A stretch of 64,000 nucleotides of DNA from Nitratidesulfovibrio termitidis HI1 (GCF_000504305.1 NZ_KI632512.1:2106250-2170249); one strand, 5' to 3'; positions 1-9,279 are shown, numbered from the stretch's first letter. Program-made: numbers and translations. Notes: generated by a model from the sequence alone, not told the origin.

Positions 1-1
1 C

Positions 2-622
2 ACGTTCATCTCGGTGGGCATCAAGCTGCCCTACTTCGCCTTCTGGGGCGGCAAGCCCACGGACAACGACCGTGTGCTGGCCCCCATCCCGTGGAACATG
101 TACGCGGGCATGTCCGTGCTGGCCGTGCTGTGCATCCTGCAGGGCGTGGCCCCGTCCATCCTGTACGCCTACCTGCCCTTCGAGGTGGAACACCCCTACG
201 TTCCGTGGTCCGTGTGGCACGTGTTGCAGTCGCTGCTGCTGCTGGGCTTCTCCGGCCTGGCCTTCTACCTGCTGCGCAAGGTGATCACCCCGCACGAAGG
301 ACTGAACCTGGACGTGGACATCGCCTACCGCGCGGTGGGCACCGGGGCCATGCGCTTCGTATGCCGCCCGCTGGCCTTCCTGGACGACCGCTGGACCGAG
401 GCCTACCGCGCGGGCGGCCTGCGCGGACTGATGGGCATTGCCCTCGGCTCCGTGTGGTTCGACCGGCGGGCCATCGACGGCGTGGTGGACGGCAGCGCAC
501 GCACGGTGCGGGGCATCGGCGGGCTGGGCGCGCGCACGCAGAACGGCAGCCTCCAGGACTACCTGGGACTGGCCGCCTTCTTCGCGTTGTGTGTGTTCGG
601 ACTCGTCTGGTACCTCGGCTAG
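2..622 (+). CDS. nuoL: NuoL-like complex I antiporter subunit, C-terminal part (5' truncated by window edge)
   Basis: Only the last 206 codons are inside the window; the reading frame is open from base 2. The visible part has hydrophobic segments near residues 35-55 and 65-85 and a last membrane helix at the very C-terminus. Between them is a hydrophilic stretch with the WFDRRAIDGVVDG signature typical of the NuoL/ND5 tail. NuoL is an antiporter-like proton-pumping subunit in the membrane arm of NADH-quinone oxidoreductase and related complexes. The next genes, nuoM and nuoN, support the call. The stop codon TAG is formed at the edge of a palindromic repeat that separates this gene from nuoM. 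Whether the complex takes electrons from NADH or another donor cannot be seen here. Confidence 0.85.
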   Translation, partial: TFISVGIKLPYFAFWGGKPTDNDRVLAPIPWNMYAGMSVLAVLCILQGVAPSILYAYLPFEVEHPYVPWSVWHVLQSLLLLGFSGLAFYLLRKVITPHEGLNLDVDIAYRAVGTGAMRFVCRPLAFLDDRWTEAYRAGGLRGLMGIALGSVWFDRRAIDGVVDGSARTVRGIGGLGARTQNGSLQDYLGLAAFFALCVFGLVWYLG

Positions 623-768
623 GGGGCTGTCCCCAAATTGTCCTTTTGCCCGTTGGCTGCGTCAAACTTCGCCTGCCATGTCGGTCGAATATAACAAGAG
701 TATACTCCCTCATGCCAGGCTCGTTTTCCTTGCCAACGAACAAAAAACCTAATTTGGAAACAGCCCCC
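622..768. repeat. 147-bp palindromic intergenic repeat, copy 1 (nuoL-nuoM junction)
   Basis: The outer arms GGGGGCTGTCCCCAAATT (622-639) and AATTTGGAAACAGCCCCC (751-768) are inverted with 16 of 18 positions matching. Nested inner arms are CGTTGGC (651-657) with GCCAACG (732-738) and GCCTGCCAT (671-679) with ATGCCAGGC (712-720). A perfect palindrome GAGTATACTC lies at 698-707. A second copy with the same architecture is at 12053-12199. There is no meaningful ORF inside. It could fold as a long hairpin in the nuo mRNA and act as an attenuator, a stability element or a non-autonomous mobile element. No target duplication is visible. Confidence 0.85.
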
Positions 769-794
769 AGGACCCACAAAAAACGGAGCTGCCT

Positions 795-2354
795 GTGTAT
801 CCTGACATACCGGTCCTCAGCATCCTGATCTTCCTGCCGCTGCTGGCAGCGGTGCTGCTGCTGCCCCTGCGCGACGACGAGACCGTGCGGCGCGTGTCGC
901 TGGCGGCGTCGCTCATCGGGCTTGGCGCCGCGTGGCCGCTCATCGCCTTCAACCCCGACGCCGGGTTCCAGTTCGTGGAACGCATGACCTGGGTGGCCCG
1001 CTGGGGCCTTGAATACCATCTGGCCGTGGACGGCATCAGCATCCTGATGGTGTGGCTGACCCTGTTCACCCTGCCGCTGTGCGTGCTGTGCTCGTGGACG
1101 TACATCGGCAAGCGGGTGAAGGAGTTCCACGTCTGCCTGCTGCTGATGACATCCGCCTGCATCGGCGTGTTCACCTCCATGGACCTCGTGCTGTTCTACG
1201 TGTTCTGGGAAGCCATGCTCATCCCCATGTACCTGCTCATTGCGGTATGGGGCGGGGCCGAGCGGCGCTACGCGTCCATCAAGTTCTTCCTGTACACCCT
1301 TGCCGGGTCCACCCTGCTGCTGGTGGCCATCGTGGCCTTCCGCATTGCCGGGGGCACCTTCTCCATCCCCGACCTGATGCAGCAGACCTTCGGGTTCCGC
1401 TTCCAGTACTGGGCCTTTCTGGCCATGGCCCTGGCCTTTGCCATCAAGGTGCCCATGTTCCCGTTCCACACCTGGCTGCCCGCCGCCCACGTGCAGGCGC
1501 CGTCCGCAGGCAGCGTGATCCTTGCCGCCGTGCTGCTGAAGATGGGCACCTACGGGTTCCTGCGCTTCTGCCTGCCGCTGACGCCCGAGGCCAGCGTGCA
1601 CTTTGCCCCGCTGATGATCGGCATCTCGGTGGTGTCCATCCTCTACGGGGGCGCGGTGGCGCTGGGGCAGGCCGACATCAAGAAGCTGGTCGCCTATTCG
1701 TCGGTGGCCCACATGGGCTTCGTGACGCTGGGCATCTTCCTGTTCCAGAAAAGCGGCGTGCAGGGCGCGCTGCTGCAGATGCTGAACCACGGCATCGTCA
1801 CCGGCGCGCTGTTCATGATGATCGGCGCCATGTACGAACGCAGCCACAGCCGCGAGGTGGCGGACAACATGGGCCTTGGCAAGTATCTGCCCGCGTTCAT
1901 GTTTTTCTGGGGGCTGTATGCCCTGGCCTCGTTCGGCTTTCCCGGCACCAACGGCTTCGTGGGCGAAGTGCTGGTGTTCGTGGCCGCCTTCCAGCAAAGC
2001 CTGACCGTGGGCGCGCTCATCGTGCCCGGCGCGCTGCTGGCGGCGGCGTACATGTTCCGGGTCAGCCTGCGCATGGCCTGGGGCAGCCCGTCCACGGCCA
2101 AGACGTGGAACGACCTGAACCGCCGCGAATGGACCTACCTGCTGCTGCCCGCCGTGCTGGTGCTGTGGATAGGCCTTGCCCCCGCGCCCTTCCTGCGGCT
2201 GATCGACCCTTCCATCGACCGGCTGCTGGCCGACCTGCGCGGCCGCGCCCCGGTGAAGGAAGCGCCGCTGGCCCTCAATCATGCGGACGCGGTGCGGCAT
2301 GAACCGCCCGCCGTCCTCGCATCCGCCGCCATCGCCAAGGAGGTGCGCCAGTGA
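795..2354 (+). CDS. nuoM: NADH-quinone oxidoreductase subunit M
   Basis: This 519-residue protein is an antiporter-like proton channel of the complex I membrane arm. The key acidic residue lies in FYVFWEAMLIPMYLL (about residue 138). The half-channel lysine region is in FAIKVPMFPFHTWLPAAHV, followed by a second conserved lysine in VLLKMGTYG. The family is about 500 residues long, so this is full length. The GTG start at 795 is preceded by GGAG (785-788) at six bases. Its end overlaps nuoN by four bases (GTGA), so the two are coupled. The palindromic repeat upstream means that transcription from nuoL must pass a long hairpin. Confidence 0.95.
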   Translation: MYPDIPVLSILIFLPLLAAVLLLPLRDDETVRRVSLAASLIGLGAAWPLIAFNPDAGFQFVERMTWVARWGLEYHLAVDGISILMVWLTLFTLPLCVLCSWTYIGKRVKEFHVCLLLMTSACIGVFTSMDLVLFYVFWEAMLIPMYLLIAVWGGAERRYASIKFFLYTLAGSTLLLVAIVAFRIAGGTFSIPDLMQQTFGFRFQYWAFLAMALAFAIKVPMFPFHTWLPAAHVQAPSAGSVILAAVLLKMGTYGFLRFCLPLTPEASVHFAPLMIGISVVSILYGGAVALGQADIKKLVAYSSVAHMGFVTLGIFLFQKSGVQGALLQMLNHGIVTGALFMMIGAMYERSHSREVADNMGLGKYLPAFMFFWGLYALASFGFPGTNGFVGEVLVFVAAFQQSLTVGALIVPGALLAAAYMFRVSLRMAWGSPSTAKTWNDLNRREWTYLLLPAVLVLWIGLAPAPFLRLIDPSIDRLLADLRGRAPVKEAPLALNHADAVRHEPPAVLASAAIAKEVRQ

Positions 2355-3778
2355 ACCTCGACCTTGCCCTGCTTGTTCCCGAATGCGCCATGCTGCTGCT
2401 GGTGGCCGTGCTGTTCGTGCAGGCGCTGTCCGCCGGGCCGGCCTCTGTGGCGGCCCACCGCTGGCTGCCGCTGGGCGCGCTGGCGGTGCTGGCGGCGTCG
2501 GTGGTGGCGCTTCCTGCCGAAGGCATGCTGCTGTGGGACGCCTACAAGGTGGACGGCCTGTCGCAGTTCTTCAAGCTGTGCGTGGCAGGCGGCTTCTGCA
2601 TCGCCGTGCTCAACGCCACCCGCCAGCCCACGCTGGAGGAAGGCAAGCGCGCCGACTACTTCCTGTTCCTGGGGGTATCGGCGTGGGGCCTGATGCTGCT
2701 GGCATCGTCCGCAGAACTGGTGACCCTGTACCTTGCGCTGGAACTGTCGTCGTACAGCCTGTACGTGCTCATTCCCCTGCGCGGGCGCACCCGCGAAGGG
2801 GCCGAAGCGGGCGTCAAGTACATCCTGTTCGGCGCGGCGGCCACGGCCATCTCGCTGTACGGGCTGTCGTACATCATGGCCGCGCACCAGACCACGTACA
2901 TCGCGGCGCTGGCCGCGCGCGACTGGTCGTGGGCGGCAAGCCCCACTGCGGTTGTGGGCCTGTCGCTGTTCCTGTGCGGCATGTTCTACAAGCTGGCCCT
3001 GTTCCCGTTCCACTTCTGGTGCCCCGACGTGTATCAGGGCTCCAGCAACGAGACGGCGGCCTACGTGGCCACCCTGCCCAAGCTGGGCGCTGTGGTGGTG
3101 CTGGTGCGTCTGGCCGCCGTGCTGCACCCCGGCCTGGAAGTGACCACCGCCATCGCCTGGCTGGGGGTCATCTCCATGACCTTCGGCAACCTGTGCGCGC
3201 TGGCGCAAAAGGACGTGAAGCGCATGCTGGGCTTCTCGTCCGTGGCGCATGCGGGCTACGTGACCGTGGGCCTTGTGTCCGGCACGGCGGAGGGCCTTGC
3301 CGCCGCCGCGTTCTACGCGCTGGTGTACGTGGTCATGAACCTGCTGTGCTTCTGGGTGGTGGCCCGCGTGGCCGTGGACGGGCGCAACCTGGTCCTGTCC
3401 GACCTCAACGGGCTGCATCGTCGCTCGCCGGTGCTGGCCTTTGCCCTTGCGGTGGGCGCATTCGCCCTGGTGGGCCTGCCGCCCACTGCTGGCTTCATGG
3501 GCAAGCTGTTCCTGATCACGGCGGCGTGGAACCACGGCTACAACTGGCTGGTCATCGCCCTGGCCCTGAACAGCGCCATCGCCATCTACTACTACCTGTC
3601 GCTGGTGCGCCACGCCTACACCGAGCCTGACGAAAATGCCTCGCTGCCCGCGCCCGACCAGAGCGCGTTCAGCCTGGGCGGCGCGGTGGCGCTGGCCGCC
3701 GCCACGCTGGTGCTGGGCATCGTGCCCTCGCCGCTGTTCGAAAAGGCGGTGCAGGCTGGGATGGCTCTTTTCGGATAA
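2351..3778 (+). CDS. nuoN: NADH-quinone oxidoreductase subunit N
   Basis: This 475-residue membrane protein is the third antiporter-like subunit of the complex I arm. The conserved glutamate region LYLALELSSYSLYVL is near residue 125, followed by the family's GVKYILFGA segment. The lysine region is FYKLALFPFHFWCPDVYQG. About 14 hydrophobic segments run through the protein. The start is GTG inside the nuoM stop region (GTGA overlap), so it is translated with nuoM. It is the last nuo gene, and a strong terminator follows 35 bases after the stop. Confidence 0.95.
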   Translation: MNLDLALLVPECAMLLLVAVLFVQALSAGPASVAAHRWLPLGALAVLAASVVALPAEGMLLWDAYKVDGLSQFFKLCVAGGFCIAVLNATRQPTLEEGKRADYFLFLGVSAWGLMLLASSAELVTLYLALELSSYSLYVLIPLRGRTREGAEAGVKYILFGAAATAISLYGLSYIMAAHQTTYIAALAARDWSWAASPTAVVGLSLFLCGMFYKLALFPFHFWCPDVYQGSSNETAAYVATLPKLGAVVVLVRLAAVLHPGLEVTTAIAWLGVISMTFGNLCALAQKDVKRMLGFSSVAHAGYVTVGLVSGTAEGLAAAAFYALVYVVMNLLCFWVVARVAVDGRNLVLSDLNGLHRRSPVLAFALAVGAFALVGLPPTAGFMGKLFLITAAWNHGYNWLVIALALNSAIAIYYYLSLVRHAYTEPDENASLPAPDQSAFSLGGAVALAAATLVLGIVPSPLFEKAVQAGMALFG

Positions 3779-3813
3779 GGTAGAAAACAAGCCCCTGAAA
3801 GACACCGACACCC

Positions 3814-3848
3814 CCCCCGGTTCCACACGACGGAACCGGGGGATTTTT
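3814..3848 (+). terminator. Rho-independent terminator after nuoN
   Basis: The arms CCCCCGGTTCC (3814-3824) and GGAACCGGGGG (3832-3842) form an 11-bp perfect stem with a 7-base loop, followed by ATTTTT. It closes the nuo operon. Confidence 0.85.
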
Positions 3849-3971
3849 ACACTTTCAAAGACCGGCGCCCTCGACAGGCCCCGCAACCTTCCCCTAGCAT
3901 GGCGCATTCGCGCGGGGTGCTGCCTCTCCGTTCTCCCCATTCCCCGCGCCATACTCTGCCGGAGCACCGCC

Positions 3972-5192
3972 ATGCCCGAACACGCCCCATCCGCCCTGCT
4001 TGGTGCCACCATCACGCCCGACCCCGCAAAGGGGCCGCTACTGGTCGCCCACCTTGGCGGTCCCAAGACCGGCAGCAGCGCCATCCAGGCCTTCTGCGAC
4101 CACAATCGCACCGCCCTGTTCCGCCAGCACGGCATCCTTTACCCCACCCTGAACCCCGACCGCGTGCCCGACGCCACCCCTCCCGACATCCCCGGCGACC
4201 CGAACTTCGAGCTGCCCCACCACGGGGCGGTCATCATGGGCATGCAGCCCGACGCTCAGGATGACTACCTGGACCGCGCAATGGCCGTCTGCCGCGCCAC
4301 CAATACCCCCGTCCTGCTGCTGAGTCTGGAGGCTCCCAGCCTGCCCGCATACGCGGACATGGTGCGCCGCAACGCCACGCGCCTAAACCTGCGCGCCGTG
4401 GCCATGTGCTACGTGCGGCGGCAGGATACCTGGATCGAGGATGCCTGGAAGCAGTGGGGGCTGAAGTACGACCAATACCCCACGCCGGACGACTTCGCCC
4501 GCGCCCTCATGGACAGGGAACTGGACGACGTGTTCTTTCGCGCCGCCGTCTCGGTGCTGGAGCACGCATGGCTGGACGAGGTGTGGGGCTTCATGGATTC
4601 CGCCGACATGGTGGTGCGCCCCTACGAACGCTCCGCCCTGCAATGCGGCGACGTGGTGGCCGACCTGCTGGGCCTGCTGGGGGTGGGCTCCATCGCCCAC
4701 CTGCCCCCGCCGCCCGCCACCAACTTCAACACCAACCACGGCTTCACGCCAGAGGCCATCAAACTGCTGCGCATGGTGCGCCCCATGTTCGACGGGGTAT
4801 TCGACAACGGCCCCTACGAGATGCTCTACGATGCGCTGCCCAGGGCCGCCGCCGCGCCATTCGGCCACGTGGGGCTGTTGTCGCCCGGCATGCGCGCCAC
4901 GGTGCTGGCCCACTATGCCCCGTACAACGAACGGCTGGCCCGGCGCATGCCCGCATCACACGGACATGCGGATGGTGTGCTGTTCCACGAAGCGCCGGAC
5001 CCCGACGCGCCGTGGTGGCCCGACCGCGAACTGACCGCGCAGGAGGTGGCCACCATGCTCATGCAGTGCATCCACCGCCAGCATGTCCGGCTGAACTCGC
5101 TGCAAGGGCGCATCGAACGGCTGGAACGGCTGGAAAAGAAGGCGCGCAGGCGACTGGCCGCGCTGGATGGGGGACAGAGCTCACCGGAATGA
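3972..5192 (+). CDS. sulfotransferase-like P-loop protein
   Basis: The ATG at 3972 has GGAG (3961-3964) seven bases upstream; the frame is open further upstream, but only through the terminator region. The 406-residue product starts with a P-loop-like strand and loop, HLGGPKTGSSAIQ, near residue 25. It continues with the pattern of an asparagine/arginine helix, 'hGILYP' and so on, seen in sulfotransferase-fold proteins that bind PAPS. The rest has no clear motif. The C-terminus (about residues 365-400) is a short coiled coil rich in Leu, Glu and Arg. It stands alone between two terminated units. The sulfotransferase assignment is by resemblance of the N-terminal motif; acceptor and activity are unknown. 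Confidence 0.5.
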   Translation: MPEHAPSALLGATITPDPAKGPLLVAHLGGPKTGSSAIQAFCDHNRTALFRQHGILYPTLNPDRVPDATPPDIPGDPNFELPHHGAVIMGMQPDAQDDYLDRAMAVCRATNTPVLLLSLEAPSLPAYADMVRRNATRLNLRAVAMCYVRRQDTWIEDAWKQWGLKYDQYPTPDDFARALMDRELDDVFFRAAVSVLEHAWLDEVWGFMDSADMVVRPYERSALQCGDVVADLLGLLGVGSIAHLPPPPATNFNTNHGFTPEAIKLLRMVRPMFDGVFDNGPYEMLYDALPRAAAAPFGHVGLLSPGMRATVLAHYAPYNERLARRMPASHGHADGVLFHEAPDPDAPWWPDRELTAQEVATMLMQCIHRQHVRLNSLQGRIERLERLEKKARRRLAALDGGQSSPE

Positions 5193-5382
5193 ATCCTCCT
5201 TGAAGGTGACATCACCAGACAAGGGGCCATCCCTCTGCTCTCCATGCCCCCTGCGGGACGCCAAAGGCACCACCCGGCACAACACCCGGTGCCAATGTCA
5301 CGCCAAGTCGCACTTCCGTGACTGCCACGCCAAAAGCTGCTAGTGTCTTGCCGCAGGGCGGGATTCCCATGGCAATACCCGG

Positions 5383-5425
5383 TATTTATTGATAAATACA
5401 CAAGCGCGCCTGCCAGACGTCTGGC
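5383..5425. promoter_or_regulatory. two palindromes in the 381-bp region upstream of the FmdE fusion gene
   Basis: In the otherwise gene-free stretch 5193-5573 there is an AT-rich inverted repeat, TATTTAT-TG-ATAAATA (5383-5398). It is followed by a perfect 14-bp palindrome, GCCAGACGTCTGGC (5412-5425). Both are operator-like and lie 150-190 bases before the start codon. No clear -35/-10 pair and no molybdenum-cofactor riboswitch pattern was found. Confidence 0.35.
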
Positions 5426-5573
5426 CATGCGCGCATGACCAGACGAATCCACGCGGACACGCATCCGCGCAACGGGGGGATGGAGCGCGCACGCGCCGTC
5501 CCGCACAGGCACCCCGGTCGGTTCCCCGCCGCCGCGCCGTTCACGCAACCCTTGCCTTCACGAGAACCACCAC

Positions 5574-7217
5574 ATGCTCATCGGTCCACACACCCACGAC
5601 GAATTCATGGAAGTGGCGCGCAATTTCCACGGGTATCCGGCCCCCGGCCTGATCATCGGCGGCTACATGGTCGAACTGGCCCGCCGGGGCCTGCCGGAAG
5701 GCGTGCTGTTCGACGCCATTTCCGAGACGGAGCAGTGCCTGCCCGACGCGGTGCAGCTGCTGACCCCCTGCACGGTGGGCAACGGCTGGCTGCGCATCAT
5801 GAACTTCGGCATCTACGCGGTGTCGCTGTTCGACAAGCGCACCGGTGAAGGGGTGCGCGTGCATCTGGACGTGGACAAGATGGGGCCGTGGGGCGAAATC
5901 CGCACCTGGTTCCTGAAGCTGAAGCCCAAGAAGGATCAGGACACGCCGCTGTTGCAGGCGCAGATCAAGGAAGCGGGCCCGGACATCCTTACCGCCCGGC
6001 CCATCACCGTGCGGCCCGACAGGCTGGGCCACAAGGGCAAGGGACTGGTGGGCCGCTGCCCGCTGTGCGGCGAATACTACCCCGTGGCCTCCGGCGGCAT
6101 CTGTCGTTCGTGCCAGGGTGAATCGCCCTACCACGCCGGGCCCGGCTTTGCCTTCGAGGGCCAGCCCGCCCTGCGCGCCGTGCCCGTGGCAGAGGCCGTG
6201 GGCAAGCGCGTTCTGCACGACATGACCCGCATCGTGCCCGGCGAGCACAAGGACGCGGAATTCACCGCCGGACAGGAACTGACCGCCGGGGACATCTGCC
6301 GCCTCCAGATGATGGGGCGCAACTCCATCTACGTGCAGGACGCCGCCGATTCCGATAACGACTGGGTGCACGAGGACGAGGCCGCCAGAACCTTTGCCGC
6401 CATGCTGGCGGGCGAGGGCGTGGCCATGCGCGAAGACCCGCGCGAGGGCAAGGCCAACCTTGTCGCCACTCGCGACGGCCTGCTGATGGTGGATACCGAG
6501 CGTCTGGAACGCTTCAACCTTGTGCCCGACGTGATGTGCGCCACCCGCCAGGGCTATAGCATGGTGCTGGCCGGGGCCAAGGTGGCGGGCACGCGGGCCA
6601 TTCCGCTGTACCTCTCGCGCGAGAATTTCATCAAGGCCACTGCCATGTTGCAGGACGGGCCGCTGCTTCAGGTGCTGCCCATGCGCGCCGCCAGGATCGG
6701 CATTCTGGTTACCGGCACCGAGGTGTTCCAGGGGCTGATCCAGGACAAGTTTGCCCCCATCATCACCCAGAAGGCCCAGCGCCTGAACTGCGAAGTGGTG
6801 AAGACCGTGTTCGCCCCCGACGACGCGGCCCTGATCACCCAGGGCGTGCGCGACCTGATCGCCGCCGGGGCGGATCTGGTGGTGACCACCGCCGGGCTGT
6901 CCGTGGACCCCGACGACGTGACCCGCAAGGGGCTGATCGACGCGGGCCTTACCGACATGCTGTACGGCCTGCCCATGCTGCCCGGCACCATGAGCCTTGT
7001 GGGGCGCATCGCCAGCGAACAGGCCCCCCACCCCGTGCAGGTGGTGGGCGTGCCCGCCTGCGCGCTGTTCTACAAGACCACCGCGCTGGACATCCTGCTG
7101 CCGCGCCTGCTGGCCGGGGTGGAAATCACCCGGCGCGACCTGGCCAAACTGGGCGACGGCGGCCTGTGCATGGAATGCAAAAGCTGCACGTATCCCAAGT
7201 GCCCGTTCGGCAAGTAG
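5574..7217 (+). CDS. FmdE domain / zinc ribbon / molybdopterin-binding (MoeA-like) fusion protein
   Basis: The product has 547 residues. Residues about 1-155 form an FmdE-type domain (formylmethanofuran dehydrogenase subunit E family), opening with HTHDEFMEVARNFHGYPAPG. Next is a zinc-ribbon-like pair, CPLCGEY and CRSCQGE (about 162-183). The second half (about 375-520) resembles the molybdopterin-binding fold of MoeA/MogA, with ILVTGTEV and TTAGLSVDPDDVTRKG. The last 15 residues hold four cysteines in the pattern C-x2-C-x2-C-x4-C, as in a small Fe-S or zinc site. FmdE-type proteins are often linked to molybdenum or tungsten enzymes, so a role in delivery or insertion of that cofactor is inferred. 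The gene is monocistronic with its own terminator. Confidence 0.75.
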   Translation: MLIGPHTHDEFMEVARNFHGYPAPGLIIGGYMVELARRGLPEGVLFDAISETEQCLPDAVQLLTPCTVGNGWLRIMNFGIYAVSLFDKRTGEGVRVHLDVDKMGPWGEIRTWFLKLKPKKDQDTPLLQAQIKEAGPDILTARPITVRPDRLGHKGKGLVGRCPLCGEYYPVASGGICRSCQGESPYHAGPGFAFEGQPALRAVPVAEAVGKRVLHDMTRIVPGEHKDAEFTAGQELTAGDICRLQMMGRNSIYVQDAADSDNDWVHEDEAARTFAAMLAGEGVAMREDPREGKANLVATRDGLLMVDTERLERFNLVPDVMCATRQGYSMVLAGAKVAGTRAIPLYLSRENFIKATAMLQDGPLLQVLPMRAARIGILVTGTEVFQGLIQDKFAPIITQKAQRLNCEVVKTVFAPDDAALITQGVRDLIAAGADLVVTTAGLSVDPDDVTRKGLIDAGLTDMLYGLPMLPGTMSLVGRIASEQAPHPVQVVGVPACALFYKTTALDILLPRLLAGVEITRRDLAKLGDGGLCMECKSCTYPKCPFGK

Positions 7218-7249
7218 GCCTTGCAAGACACCCCATCGTTCCGAAACCG

Positions 7250-7282
7250 AACCGGGGCAGCCAACGCTGCTCCGGTTTTTTT
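7250..7282 (+). terminator. Rho-independent terminator after the FmdE fusion gene
   Basis: The arms AACCGGGGCAG (7250-7260) and CTGCTCCGGTT (7266-7276) pair over 11 bp with one G-T pair and a 5-base loop. They run into eight T residues. Confidence 0.9.
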
Positions 7283-7391
7283 CATGCACCGAGATGGGAT
7301 GCGTTTCCTCGCACCGCCGCCACCTGCCCTGCAATCTGACCACACGCATCCCCCCCTTGACGCGCCGGGCGGGCGTCCCGATACTTGCCCC

Positions 7392-8465
7392 ATGAGCCGC
7401 ACCCCACGCCATGCCGCCGTCCGCTTCTGGCGCGACCCGGACCTGCCCGAGGTGGAGGTGCGCCGGTCGAGCTACAACGAGGAAACCTTTCGCCGCCACA
7501 CCCACGCCGCCTATTCCATCGGCATCATGGACGGCGGGGCCGCCTCGTTCATGCTGGAAGGCGCGCCGCACCGGGCCGTGGCCGGACAACTGGTGCTCAT
7601 CGAGCCGGACCGGGTGCACGCCTGCAACCCCGACCGCGACACCTTCTTCGCCTACCGCATGTTCTACGTGGACCCGCAGTGGCTGGCGGAACTGGCGGTT
7701 TGCGCCGAGGGACAGGAATCCCCCGCCCCCGCCCGTACACAGGCTGAATCAGTCGGACAGCCCGAATCCGGCGAGCGGGGCGAACCCGGCGCATCCGACA
7801 TATCTGGCGCCCCCGACGATTGCTCCCGCCCGGCTGTGCTGCCCCGCTTTCGCGCACCGGTGGTGGACTGCGCGCAGACCATGTCCGCGTGGTCGGCCCT
7901 GTACGATGCGGTATCGCGCGGCGGCTCGGTGCTGGAAAAGCAGTCGCTGCTGGTGCAGGCAGCGGAACTGCTGCTGGCCCGCCACTGCCTGCCCGCATCC
8001 GGCGCATGCCCCGCCACGAACCCTGCGGATTCCGCCGATGCCACCCCGCCATCCTGGCCCGCCACAGCCGCAGCACCGCTCGGAACCACTGCCCCTTTGG
8101 ACGTCACGGCCATAATCGAGGCGGTGCGCCGCCACCTGCGTGACCACCTGGCCGACCCGGTACGCCTGGACGATCTGGCCCGCATTGCCGGACGCAGCCG
8201 CTGCCACCTGCTGCGCATGTTCCAGCAGGCCACGGGCCTGCCCCCCCACACCTACCAGACCCAACTGCGGGTGGAGGCGGCAAAGGGTCTGCTGGCGGCA
8301 GGGCACGCCATAAGCCATGTGGCGGCGGAAACCGGCTTCTCCGACCAGAGCCACTTCTCGCGCGTGTTCCGCGACCTGACCGGGGCCACCCCGCGCCAGT
8401 ACCAGCAGGCCGGGGCCGAAGGCGTCGCGCCCGACACGACAGGCAACACTGGCACCGAGTCCTGA
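7392..8465 (+). CDS. AraC-family transcriptional regulator
   Basis: The 357-residue protein has an N-terminal cupin-like sensor domain (about 20-115; RRHTHAAYSIGIMDGG). A long low-complexity linker rich in Pro, Ala and Ser follows. The C-terminal double helix-turn-helix (about 255-345) has the AraC signature HVAAETGFSDQSHFSRVFR near residue 312. The start is taken at ATG 7392, where the cupin begins, because the open frame upstream runs through the preceding terminator. The ribosome site is weak. A DUF2000 gene follows on the same strand after 289 bases and may be a target. The ligand is unknown. Confidence 0.85.
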   Translation: MSRTPRHAAVRFWRDPDLPEVEVRRSSYNEETFRRHTHAAYSIGIMDGGAASFMLEGAPHRAVAGQLVLIEPDRVHACNPDRDTFFAYRMFYVDPQWLAELAVCAEGQESPAPARTQAESVGQPESGERGEPGASDISGAPDDCSRPAVLPRFRAPVVDCAQTMSAWSALYDAVSRGGSVLEKQSLLVQAAELLLARHCLPASGACPATNPADSADATPPSWPATAAAPLGTTAPLDVTAIIEAVRRHLRDHLADPVRLDDLARIAGRSRCHLLRMFQQATGLPPHTYQTQLRVEAAKGLLAAGHAISHVAAETGFSDQSHFSRVFRDLTGATPRQYQQAGAEGVAPDTTGNTGTES

Positions 8466-8754
8466 TTCCACGCAAGCCCAGGCTGGACTTCACGCCCCGC
8501 CGCCGCAAAATCCTTCCATACGCCAATGTCTCCCGCTGTTAGTGGATGATCCGGCGTGCCCACACGCCGTCAACCTTCATCCAACAGCATGGGATGCCCG
8601 CCCGCAGGCGCATCCGAAGGCGCTCGGCCATCCGGCTCCGATCCATCAGGGACCGCTCAGGGCAAGGAGCCTGACCCCGCAAGGCCAGCCCGAAACCTTG
8701 CCCTTCGGCCATGCCTGCCGGACGCTGCATCCCGCACCCCATGGGAGATCGCAC

Positions 8755-9168
8755 ATGAACCTTGATGCCACCAAGTTCGCCATCGTGCTCGACGGCGGCC
8801 TGCCGGGCGGCGTGGCCGCCAATGCCGCCGCCGTGCTGTCCCTGTCCGTGGGCCGGGCCTTTCCGGAAATCGTCGGCCCCGCCGTCACCGACGGCAACGG
8901 CGACGAGCACCCCGGCATCACCCAGTTGCCCATTCCCGTGCTGCGCGCCGCGCCCGAGGCGCTGCCCGCACTGCGCCGCAAGGCGGTCGAACGCGGCCTG
9001 TACTGCGTGGGCTTTACCCACACGGCCCGCACCGCGCGCAGCTACGATGCCTACACGCAGCGCATGGCCGCAACCGCCCACGACGACCTCAGCTTCGTGG
9101 GCATCGCCATCGTGGGCGAACGCAGTGCCGTGGACGGCCTGTGCGGCGCGCTGCCCATGCTGCGCTGA
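8755..9168 (+). CDS. DUF2000-family protein
   Basis: The product is a 137-residue soluble protein. It starts at ATG 8755 with GGAG (8744-8747) seven bases upstream. It matches the small DUF2000 family by its N-terminal FAIVLDGGLPGGVAANAAAVLS and C-terminal FVGIAIVGERSAVDGLCGALP. As I recall, that family has a fold like peptidyl-tRNA hydrolase 2, with no established function. It lies behind the AraC regulator and is followed by a hairpin terminator. No signal peptide or membrane segment is present. Confidence 0.75.
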   Translation: MNLDATKFAIVLDGGLPGGVAANAAAVLSLSVGRAFPEIVGPAVTDGNGDEHPGITQLPIPVLRAAPEALPALRRKAVERGLYCVGFTHTARTARSYDAYTQRMAATAHDDLSFVGIAIVGERSAVDGLCGALPMLR

Positions 9169-9279
9169 CGCCCCCTGCCTGACCGTCACCTGCCTGTCCG
9201 CCCCCTGCCTGACCCACATGCGCGGGCCATCCCCCCGCGTCATACCGCCTAGCCTCTCCCAGACCCACACACACCCCAC

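Noticed and set aside
5193-5573. Molybdenum-cofactor riboswitch upstream of the FmdE fusion gene
   Set aside because: I looked for the conserved riboswitch stems and found only two simple palindromes; the pattern does not fit.
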